From an uncultured Prevotellaceae bacterium (GTDB taxonomy: Bacteria > Bacteroidota > Bacteroidia > Bacteroidales > Bacteroidaceae), in contig OMWC01000005.1 of the NCBI GenBank assembly GCA_900314655.1, forward strand, positions 1 to 64,000: a DNA stretch of 64,000 bases. The letters are read 5' to 3'. Shown one piece after another: positions 7,483-14,124 of this stretch. The position numbers were made by a program, and so were the translations under genes. Under the pieces are notes generated by a model, which had not been told where the DNA came from, did no database searches, and saw nothing but the letters and a program-made list of their open reading frames with translations. How positions within the stretch are numbered: position 1 is the stretch's first letter; every line of letters starts with the position of its first letter.

Positions 7483-9960
7483 ATGAGGCTTAGATTACTG
7501 TTTTTATTGATCGGATTATTATCATTAACACCATCATATTCGCAAAACGTCGAGTATGCTTCTGCTGATGAACTGATTCGTGACATTAAAAGTAGGAATT
7601 TTGAAAAGCCCATATCATATATGAGGCAGTATCTGGCTTCAGTAGAAAATGGTACTGAAGTGTTTCAAGATACTACATATATAGGCATGACAACCCTCTT
7701 AGCTTCAGCATATACTCAAAATAACCAAATACACGAGGCAGATACCTTGCTTGCACATGTCATTAATTACATGGAAAGAGCAGGAAAGAAGTCATCATTA
7801 GCATATTCTCTATTTGTTGCAAAAGGAGGTGTATTGAGTCTGTTGCACAATTACGATTTAGCTTCAGTTTACTTAAAATTAGCCCTTGAAATGGTAAATG
7901 AACAAGAAGGGGAAAAAGAGAACTACTCTGTTATTCTGAGTATGTTGGCTGTATGCTATATGGATATGAATGATTTAGAAGGAGCACGAAAAGAAATAGA
8001 AGAATCAATTGCCATCATTGACCAATCCACATCAAAGTTTTCTAAATCAAACAAAATTGCCGTTTATCAAAAAGCAGGAGCAATCTATAATGAATTGGGA
8101 CTCTTTGATAAAACAGAATACTTCACCAAGAAAGCTTATGATTTATCTATAGGAAATGATTTATATGTTTCCGAATTTATAAATGCTGCAAATAATCTTG
8201 CCATTTTCTATTTAAACAAAGGACGATATGCTGAGGCATTGAAGGTTTTACATCAAATGGAAAAGAAACCTTTGTCAGAGATAGAAAGAAGTAATGTTTA
8301 TAATAGCATCTTTCTTGCCAATTATTATTTGGACAATGAAGAGGAAACTGTTAAATATGCAGACCTCTGTAGTAATAGTTTGAAAGTTATTTCTTCAGAA
8401 CTGAATGCATCATTCCCAGGTATGACTACAGACAATATTTGGGAAAAGAATGCAATGCAGTTAAAGGTTAATATGGGAATTTTGGACAAATTTCATCATA
8501 ACGCTAAAGCAGTTGAAATGTGTTATGATAATTGTCTGTTCATTAAAAACCTTGCTTACGATGATATGGAAAAATTGCGGCAAGCATCACAAACTGATAG
8601 TACTATTAACAACTTGTTTTCAGAAATCAGGATTTTAAAATCAGAAAGATTTGCAGGCAACCATAACGTATATAAATTGTTAGAGGAAAAAGAGAAACTA
8701 TTAAAAGAGGCTTTGTTAGAAAAAACCAATAATAGTATATCGATTCCTACATGGCGAGATATAAAGCAGTCATTAAAGCATAATGAATGTGCAATAGAGT
8801 TTATACAATATGTAGGTTTTGAAAGGGCAAATACAGAAACAAAAGAACTCAAATATGCTGCACTCATACTAACACCAGAGATTGATAGCCCCATCTTCAT
8901 TGAACTATGTACATTCAAGCAACTGCATAATGTTATATTAAACGCATTGATAGAACAAGAGATTGGCTTAAACGGATTGTATGTTCAGGGGGAGAAGCAA
9001 ATTCTATATGACTTGATTTGGAAACAAATAGATGCCTATGTAAAAAACTCTAAGTCGGTTTACATTTCTCCAATTTTAGATATCCAAGGTGTCAATTTGG
9101 GCTTTATCCCTTGCCCTGATGGGAGTTATTTGAATGATAAGTATGATATTAGGATCGTAACATCCACAGCCAAGGTTTGTAAGCAAGAAAGGACTCGATT
9201 ATCTGATGCGTATGTTTATGGTGGGATTGAGTATACCAAAGGGAACCGTAATTCGAACCAATTGTCTTATAGAAGCATAGTAATTAACGAATTGTGCGAT
9301 TCTACACGGAAAGGTTTTGGTTTTCTGCGAGCATCTGGGTATGAAGCTGATCAGATTGCAAATGCCCTTCAAGAAAAAAGTATTGAGACAAATCTTATAA
9401 AAGGGTCTGCCGCAGATGAAGTTTCATTTAGAAAGATGGATGGGAATTCTCCATCTATTATTCATTTATCTACACATGGTTTCTACCTTGTAGGTTTTGA
9501 TAAATATTCTGAGTATTTTGACAAACTTTTACCCTATTCCATCAAAGATAATTCGATGCTCTTGTCTGGCATACTATTGGCAGATGCTAACTCAGCATTA
9601 AGACAACCTAACGAAAAGACACCGCTTAATGACGGAGTAATAACGGCAGAAGAAATAGCAATGTTAGATTTAAGAAATACAGAACTCGTAGTTTTATCTG
9701 CTTGCGAAACAGCTATTGGTGTAAATATGCAAGAGGGGTTTGGAGGTCTTGTGAGAGCATTCAAAAATGCTGGAGTGAAAAGCGTTTTGGCAAGTTTGTG
9801 GCAAGTACCTGATGATGCAACCGCAAAACTTATGATTTCTTTTTATAAGATATGGTTGTCTGGAACCGAGATGCATTTGGCTTTGAAAATGGCCCAAAAA
9901 GAAATTTCAAAGCTATATCCTGATCCATATTACTGGGCATCGTTTATCTTTCTGGATTGA
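7483..9960 (+). CDS. secreted TPR-CHAT protease (caspase/separase superfamily)
   Basis: The 825-aa product opens with a signal peptide (residues 1 to about 20, LLFLLIGLLSLTPSYSQ). A TPR-like helical array covers about residues 40-340, with repeats around ALEMVNEQEGEKENY, AVYQKAGAIYNELGLFDKTE and LNKGRYAEALKVL. A linker follows, and then a C-terminal CHAT domain at about 540-825. The catalytic pair is visible: IIHLSTHGFY gives H665 and VVLSACETAIG gives C741. The end DPYYWASFIFLD is the normal end of CHAT domains. CHAT proteases include separase relatives and Csx29 of type III-E CRISPR systems, which cuts Csx30 to free a sigma factor. Here the enzyme is predicted to be periplasmic and encoded 6 nt after an anti-sigma-like gene. 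The TPR array probably recognises a partner or activating ligand. It is the last gene of the operon; a candidate ECF promoter starts about 30 nt after its stop. Confidence 0.88.
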   Translation: MRLRLLFLLIGLLSLTPSYSQNVEYASADELIRDIKSRNFEKPISYMRQYLASVENGTEVFQDTTYIGMTTLLASAYTQNNQIHEADTLLAHVINYMERAGKKSSLAYSLFVAKGGVLSLLHNYDLASVYLKLALEMVNEQEGEKENYSVILSMLAVCYMDMNDLEGARKEIEESIAIIDQSTSKFSKSNKIAVYQKAGAIYNELGLFDKTEYFTKKAYDLSIGNDLYVSEFINAANNLAIFYLNKGRYAEALKVLHQMEKKPLSEIERSNVYNSIFLANYYLDNEEETVKYADLCSNSLKVISSELNASFPGMTTDNIWEKNAMQLKVNMGILDKFHHNAKAVEMCYDNCLFIKNLAYDDMEKLRQASQTDSTINNLFSEIRILKSERFAGNHNVYKLLEEKEKLLKEALLEKTNNSISIPTWRDIKQSLKHNECAIEFIQYVGFERANTETKELKYAALILTPEIDSPIFIELCTFKQLHNVILNALIEQEIGLNGLYVQGEKQILYDLIWKQIDAYVKNSKSVYISPILDIQGVNLGFIPCPDGSYLNDKYDIRIVTSTAKVCKQERTRLSDAYVYGGIEYTKGNRNSNQLSYRSIVINELCDSTRKGFGFLRASGYEADQIANALQEKSIETNLIKGSAADEVSFRKMDGNSPSIIHLSTHGFYLVGFDKYSEYFDKLLPYSIKDNSMLLSGILLADANSALRQPNEKTPLNDGVITAEEIAMLDLRNTELVVLSACETAIGVNMQEGFGGLVRAFKNAGVKSVLASLWQVPDDATAKLMISFYKIWLSGTEMHLALKMAQKEISKLYPDPYYWASFIFLD

Positions 9961-9992
9961 AACATTTATATTTTGAAATAAAGATGAGTCGT

Positions 9993-10030
9993 TAACCTTC
10001 TGCCTTTTATAGTCATAAAGGGTAGATAAC
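9993..10030 (+). promoter_or_regulatory. repeated bipartite site 1 (candidate ECF sigma promoter)
   Basis: TAACCTT (9993-9999), 13 nt, then TCATAAAGGGTAGATAACA (from 10013). The same architecture with the same 13-nt spacing occurs at two further sites in this island. There is no TAnnTTTG box here. It lies between the TPR-CHAT gene and the 60-aa membrane-protein gene, about 180 nt before the latter's ATG, so it would be the distal of two tandem promoters. The rest of the gap 9961-10208 shows no gene. Confidence 0.5.
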
Positions 10031-10138
10031 ATCATTATTTAATCACTTTCAAATATCCTGATTATAAGGTTACAAATACTTGTACTAAGGGCAGTCTGTT
10101 GAGAAACACGCTGCTTAAAAAAATTTTTTGTAACCCTG

Positions 10139-10177
10139 TTAACCTTTAACATCTTCCAATCATTAAAGGTAGATACA
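10139..10177 (+). promoter_or_regulatory. repeated bipartite site 2 (candidate ECF sigma promoter)
   Basis: TTAACCTT (10139-10146), 13 nt, then TCATTAAAGGTAGATACA (from 10160). The box-to-box distance is identical to the other two sites, and the downstream box differs from site 1 at two positions. The downstream box ends about 32 nt before the ATG of the 60-aa gene at 10209, a suitable distance for a promoter. An operator for a repressor is the main alternative. Confidence 0.55.
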
Positions 10178-10208
10178 ATCATTAATAACATTATTAAAAT
10201 TCAAAATT

Positions 10209-10391
10209 ATGGAATCATTATTTTTCTTAGTTATTGCAGTATCGTTGGCATACGCAGTAGGTTGCTGGGGTAGAACCCGCAAGATTGGTTTTGGACTCGC
10301 TTTTGTCCTTTCATTGGTTAATTTGCTCGTTGGCATTATTGCCGTAGCCTGTTCAAAGAAACTTGAAACAAATAATGATAAGGAGGAATAA
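10209..10391 (+). CDS. small two-span membrane protein, 60 aa
   Basis: Two hydrophobic segments (about residues 3-20 and 27-48) flank a short basic loop, GRTRK, and a charged tail, KKLETNNDKEE. The loop would be cytoplasmic or periplasmic depending on insertion; the basic residues favour inside. I do not recognise the family. It follows two tandem copies of the bipartite site and is separated by 3 nt from the next membrane-protein gene, so the two form an operon that the island's sigma factor could control. The small size and its position downstream of proteases make it a candidate membrane-acting effector or a stress-response component, but nothing in the sequence proves that. Confidence 0.6.
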   Translation: MESLFFLVIAVSLAYAVGCWGRTRKIGFGLAFVLSLVNLLVGIIAVACSKKLETNNDKEE

Positions 10392-10394
10392 GAC

Positions 10395-11009
10395 ATGAAA
10401 ACAGCGGGTTGGATATTCATCGTAATTGGTGTATTGGCATTCTTAGGTGCTGTATCTAAAGGTAACAGTGTGTTTGGACCTTTATTCTGGATAGGATTAG
10501 GTGGAACATTAATCTATCTGAAAAGAGAGAAGGAAGAAACAAGTAATGAGAAAAAGGTGGTTGTTACACCCAAACCTGAACCTCACGATACCCCTCAGGT
10601 AAAAGAAGATAAGCCTGTTCAGAATTATCAGGAGCAAAATGCACCTGTAACTTTTGAACAGAAGGAGGCTGCACTCTGCCTGATAGCATTCTTTGCTGGA
10701 TATAATGATGACCTTTCTACTAATGGTGATGCATATAAACTCTCATATCAGTCTGCCATATTCTTTGGAATTGGAAATTACGAAGAAACACTAACACAAG
10801 CTCTTCCCAAATATCAAGATGCAGATAAACTGATAGATATGGTTTTAACTATCAAAGAAAGGAGATCAAAAGAGTTCATTCTTCTTACCTGTTATGATCT
10901 TTCCAAGATATCGGGGAAGCCGGAAGCGTATGAGTTTTTATACAACATAGCTGATGAGATGGGCTATAATAAAGAGAAATTTCACAAACTAATTGACCTT
11001 TACAATTAG
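10395..11009 (+). CDS. two-span membrane protein with soluble helical C-domain, 204 aa
   Basis: Residues 3-23 and about 28-43 are hydrophobic. A Pro/Glu/Lys linker (about 48-85) follows, and then a helical domain at about 86-204. The end of that domain (DLSKISGKPEAYEFLYNIAD then KEKFHKLIDLY) faintly recalls TerB-like helical domains, though I would not assign it. The gene starts 3 nt after the 60-aa gene and ends before a strong hairpin terminator at 11058, which closes a two-gene operon. The product is predicted to be anchored in the inner membrane with the helical domain in the cytoplasm. Function unknown; control by the bipartite sites upstream is inferred. Confidence 0.6.
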   Translation: MKTAGWIFIVIGVLAFLGAVSKGNSVFGPLFWIGLGGTLIYLKREKEETSNEKKVVVTPKPEPHDTPQVKEDKPVQNYQEQNAPVTFEQKEAALCLIAFFAGYNDDLSTNGDAYKLSYQSAIFFGIGNYEETLTQALPKYQDADKLIDMVLTIKERRSKEFILLTCYDLSKISGKPEAYEFLYNIADEMGYNKEKFHKLIDLYN

Positions 11010-11057
11010 CAGCCTTGTATTGGAAGCCAAAAGAAAACAACATCTGTCTTATTACTG

Positions 11058-11091
11058 AAGAGATGATTTGTTTCACGACAAATCATCTCTT
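11058..11091. terminator. hairpin terminator, 14-bp perfect stem
   Basis: AAGAGATGATTTGT pairs perfectly with ACAAATCATCTCTT around a 6-nt loop, TTCACG, and is followed by TATTGTTAAATTTTGT. It lies 49 nt after the stop of the 204-aa gene and before the helicase promoter, so it separates the two transcription units. Confidence 0.75.
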
Positions 11092-11127
11092 TATTGTTAA
11101 ATTTTGTAAACTTTTCTTGTGATGATG

Positions 11128-11165
11128 TAACCTTCTTGCAGATTCTGTCATAAAGGATAGAAACA
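11128..11165 (+). promoter_or_regulatory. repeated bipartite site 3 (candidate ECF sigma promoter)
   Basis: GTAACCTT (ending 11134), 13 nt, then TCATAAAGGATAGAAACA (from 11148). The downstream box starts 35 nt before the helicase ATG at 11183. It shares both boxes and the exact spacing with the sites at 9993 and 10139. Its presence after a terminator and directly before a gene supports a promoter rather than a chance repeat. Confidence 0.55.
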
Positions 11166-11182
11166 AATAAACCAGAAATTAT

Positions 11183-13243
11183 ATGAAAAGTTTAAACATT
11201 CAATTCGACAAGAACAACATCGAACAGCAGAAAGCATTCGAATTAGTTGCAAACACCAACACATGCTTATTCATCACAGGTAAGGCAGGTACTGGTAAAA
11301 CTACATTCATCAAGCGCATTCGCCAAGAAGTCAAAAAGAACTTTCTGCTTTTGGCACCCACAGGTATTGCTGCCATTGCAGCTGGTGGGCAGACAATGCA
11401 CTCGTTCTTTGGATTCCCTTTGCAGGCAATGGGACCGCATACACACTTAGACGTATTACCAGATAAGAAAATGATTCTAAACCAAATAGATACAATTATC
11501 ATTGACGAAGCATCTATGGTGAGAAGTGATATGGTTGATGGCATGGATCGATACTTGAGAAAGGCTTTTAAGACAAACATGGCCTTTGGTGGGAAACAGG
11601 TAGTATTCGTAGGCGATCTGTTTCAGCTCCCTCCTGTAGTCAAGCCGGGTTCTGCCGATGCAGAAATGCTTTGCGACCTTTATGGCCCTGGCACTCCGTT
11701 CTTCTACAAGGCTTTCGTGTTGAAACGAATGAATCTGCCTAAAATTGAGTTCCAAAAAATTTATCGCCAAAGCGATATGGAATTCATTACCATTCTGAAT
11801 AAGATGCGCAATGGTGATATAACATCTGAAGATCTCGCTCTTCTAAACGAACATGTTGGCGCAGAGGAAAACAACAATGATTTTTCCGTAACACTGACCT
11901 CATTTAACTTTATGGCAGAAAAGATCAACGAGAAAAAACTGAATGAAATAAAGGAGGAGGAATACTTATATCAAGCTGAGATTAAGGATGATTTCAAGAA
12001 GAACGATGCCCCTGTTCCTGACGTTCTCAGACTGAAAGTTGGCGCACAGGTAATCTTCTGTCGCAACAATCCAAATTATGGTTATATGAATGGAACCATA
12101 GCAAAGATTACCGCTTTAGAGGAAGGCAAGATTATCGCAAAGCTTGAAAGCGGTGCTGAGATTGAGGTCGGCAAAGTCAGCTGGGAAAACATTCAGAGTC
12201 AATACAACCGTGATACTCGCAAAATGGAGTCTAAGGTAGTTGGTTCTTTCACCCAATACCCTATTAAGTTGGCTTGGGCTATCACCATTCACAAGTCACA
12301 AGGCATGACTTTCGACCGCATGCATTTCGATCTCTCAAGAGGCACATTCCAGGATGGACAGGCTTATGTGGCCATCAGCCGTATGAGATCGCTTGATGGA
12401 TTGACGTTGAGCCATCGCATTATGCCACATCACATCAAGCAGAATTCTGAAGTTCGAGCATTTGCCAATTCATTCAACGACGCTGCCATGATTGATGACG
12501 AACTGGAGATTGGCAAGATGGTGTATAAACATATGGCAAAGAAAGAATATGATTTGGCTGCTAAGGTATGTCTGAAACAGGTTATCGCAAAGGCAAAGCG
12601 CAATGATTTGAGAAACGCCGCTCTAATCGCCAAAAAGATGTTCGACATCATGCTTGACGACAAATGTTTGATGGGGATAACCGCCAACGTCGATCTGCTA
12701 AAAGATTGCAGCATGACCAGTAACTTTCTCAATGCTGTTTTCTGTTTGTACGGCAATCGTTACGAGGAAGCCATTGGCTATTCAAATATGGTGCTGAGCA
12801 GAAAGAATTGCTTGGAAGCTATGTTTATCAAAGGACGTGCACTGTTCGAGCTGGGGCAATACGATGAGGCATTCGATATGACTTATCTTATTACTAGCAT
12901 TTCTAAAGAGGCAGAAGAGAAGAAGGCCATCGATAAAAAACTTCTACTTTTTGAGGCTAGGGTTAACGATAGCATTGGCAATCCGAATATTTCTATTTGC
13001 AAGCAACTGATAGATATCTGTCCTGAATGTTTGGATGCCTATTGTCTTTTGAGGAAAGATGTGGTCAATAAATATAGTAAGACTTTAGAAGTTTCTGAAG
13101 ATGAAGAAGATACAGGTTTAGTAGTTTCATTTAACGACCCTTCTGTAACTGAAACCAAATTTAGGAAAATGCTTACTAAGGTAAACCCTTCCAATAAAGG
13201 ATATATCAAACTCAGAAGAAGAATCAGTAGAATTGCTGTGTAA
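11183..13243 (+). CDS. PIF1/RecD2-like superfamily 1 helicase with TPR-like tail
   Basis: The 686-aa product has a Walker A motif, GKAGTGKTT (residues 33-41), a Walker B-type IIIDEASM, a QL-x-P motif (GDLFQLPPVVKPG), and the SF1B motifs THIHKSQGMTFD-like (ITIHKSQGMTFDRM) and AYVAISRMRS. This arrangement is that of PIF1-like DNA helicases, cytoplasmic enzymes that unwind DNA 5' to 3'. After about residue 440 the sequence becomes helical with TPR-like units (MAKKEYDLAAKVCLKQ, GNRYEEAIGYSNMVL, LFELGQYDEAFDM). A tail of this kind is not part of minimal PIF1 proteins and also occurs in the TPR-CHAT protein of the same island. The gene follows bipartite site 3. A small membrane-protein gene starts 16 nt after its stop. 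It may be an effector or repair function of the island; this is inferred from context. Confidence 0.85.
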   Translation: MKSLNIQFDKNNIEQQKAFELVANTNTCLFITGKAGTGKTTFIKRIRQEVKKNFLLLAPTGIAAIAAGGQTMHSFFGFPLQAMGPHTHLDVLPDKKMILNQIDTIIIDEASMVRSDMVDGMDRYLRKAFKTNMAFGGKQVVFVGDLFQLPPVVKPGSADAEMLCDLYGPGTPFFYKAFVLKRMNLPKIEFQKIYRQSDMEFITILNKMRNGDITSEDLALLNEHVGAEENNNDFSVTLTSFNFMAEKINEKKLNEIKEEEYLYQAEIKDDFKKNDAPVPDVLRLKVGAQVIFCRNNPNYGYMNGTIAKITALEEGKIIAKLESGAEIEVGKVSWENIQSQYNRDTRKMESKVVGSFTQYPIKLAWAITIHKSQGMTFDRMHFDLSRGTFQDGQAYVAISRMRSLDGLTLSHRIMPHHIKQNSEVRAFANSFNDAAMIDDELEIGKMVYKHMAKKEYDLAAKVCLKQVIAKAKRNDLRNAALIAKKMFDIMLDDKCLMGITANVDLLKDCSMTSNFLNAVFCLYGNRYEEAIGYSNMVLSRKNCLEAMFIKGRALFELGQYDEAFDMTYLITSISKEAEEKKAIDKKLLLFEARVNDSIGNPNISICKQLIDICPECLDAYCLLRKDVVNKYSKTLEVSEDEEDTGLVVSFNDPSVTETKFRKMLTKVNPSNKGYIKLRRRISRIAV

Positions 13244-13259
13244 TATCAGATAAGTCAAA

Positions 13260-13562
13260 ATGGGTGGAAAAGATATATTGAACATCATAAGTACAGCAAT
13301 TATAGCATTAGTTACACCGTTTCTCCTAATGCTGATTGTATTTCCTGTTGGTCAAATGTATCTTCCTAATGAAAACATTGTCCTTACACCTGGTATTAGA
13401 ATGGTCTGTACTTCGATAATGGCTATAATTGACTATGCAATAGTATATATGTTTATAAAAGATGTATTAATTCAAAAAGGTATTATAATTCATTTGTTTT
13501 TTTTCTTTCTAATATTTATGTGGAGTATTTTGGTTGGAATAATATGGTATTTACTTATATAA
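13260..13562 (+). CDS. small three-span membrane protein, 100 aa
   Basis: Hydrophobic segments lie at about residues 8-30, 49-68 and 75-99. The last is very hydrophobic (FFFFLIFMWSILVGIIWYLL). There is no signal peptide or recognisable domain. It starts 16 nt after the helicase stop with no promoter between, so it is probably co-expressed with the helicase. The island thus encodes three small or short membrane proteins around one helicase. I do not know the family. Confidence 0.55.
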   Translation: MGGKDILNIISTAIIALVTPFLLMLIVFPVGQMYLPNENIVLTPGIRMVCTSIMAIIDYAIVYMFIKDVLIQKGIIIHLFFFFLIFMWSILVGIIWYLLI

Positions 13563-13626
13563 AATGATAGTGCGAAAGTCGGATGTAAATTTCTGAACGG
13601 GGTTCCCCGTTCACATAAGTGAAAAA

Positions 13627-13872
13627 CTTACGAATGCCCCCATTCGCAAAGCACCCTCCCTAAGCAGGGTGGGCGGGGTGGGTCCCCCCCCCTTTTTTTT
13701 ACCCTTCACCGTAACACCCTGTCATCAAACGAGTTATGCCGTACGGTGAAGTTTTTTTGTTTCCTGAAACACTTTGAAAATACCACTTCCATACATCCAA
13801 GAATGTATCATCATTCAGTTCTCAGAACATTTATAGCAAAAAAATTTTGGCCATTTGGAAATATGTTTGCAC
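13627..13872 (+). repeat. long direct repeat, right copy
   Basis: Second copy of the segment at 4975-5240, about 8.64 kb downstream in the same orientation. The core 13650-13757 is nearly identical. The distal part has diverged but keeps AATGTATCATC, TTATAGC and a TATGTTTG box (13862-13869). The matching -33 box is displaced by small deletions, so its promoter is probably weak. The rest of the gap 13563-13947 contains no gene. Confidence 0.8.
13704..13758 (+). terminator. conserved hairpin with T tract inside the right direct repeat
   Basis: CTTCACCGTA (13704-13713) pairs with TACGGTGAAG (13742-13751), followed by TTTTTTT. It is the counterpart of the hairpin at 5064. Here it lies 140 nt after the last rightward gene of the helicase unit and can serve as its terminator. 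The loop sequence is conserved apart from two substitutions; one of them changes the possible inner pair GTAAC/GTTAC to GTAAC/GTTAT, keeping a G-U pair. Confidence 0.6.
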
Positions 13873-13934
13873 TTTTGAGCCAAATGTAACCATAACGTAA
13901 TCACACTGTCAGCGCTGTTACCACTGATTATATG

Positions 13935-13942
13935 TAATTTTG
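13935..13942 (+). promoter_or_regulatory. TAnnTTTG box just before the TerC-like remnant
   Basis: TAATTTTG ends 5 nt before the ATG at 13948. No good TTTG box is seen about 20 nt upstream. If active it would give an essentially leaderless message. It is probably the original promoter of the truncated gene. Confidence 0.35.
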
Positions 13943-13947
13943 CACCC

Positions 13948-14112
13948 ATGAAATTAATGGAATTGCCCCTTTGGGCCTGGATTGTTTTCTATGTGTTAGT
14001 GTTGCTCATGCTCGTGGCCGACCTGAAGATGTTCGGCAAGAAAGGACAGCATGAGGTGCTCTCATTCTTCGCGACTACTATTTGGACGAAGCAGACTGAA
14101 AAGTTGGACTAA
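13948..14112 (+). pseudogene. terC: truncated TerC-like membrane protein, 54 aa
   Basis: Residues 5-36 (LPLWAWIVFYVLVLLMLVAD then MFGKKGQHEV) look like the first membrane span and the following basic segment of TerC/Alx-family proteins, in which HEV normally leads into KEA and a second span. Here the frame continues as LSFFATTIWTKQTEKLD and stops, so most of the protein is missing. The break lies about 190 bp to the right of the end of the long direct repeat, consistent with damage when the neighbouring DNA was inserted or deleted. The alternative is a genuine small one-span protein. The family match is from memory of the motif only. Confidence 0.5.
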
Positions 14113-14124
14113 ATAGAAAACCGT

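Noticed and set aside
5262-9960. Type III-E CRISPR (Csx29-type) assignment of the TPR-CHAT gene
   Set aside because: No CRISPR array, gRAMP effector or Cas gene is seen, and the CHAT protein has a signal peptide. Only the protease-sigma logic is similar.
10395-11009. TerB tellurite-resistance protein linked to the TerC-like remnant
   Set aside because: The resemblance of the C-domain to TerB is weak, and the TerC-like remnant lies outside the island's operons, so no tellurite system is claimed.
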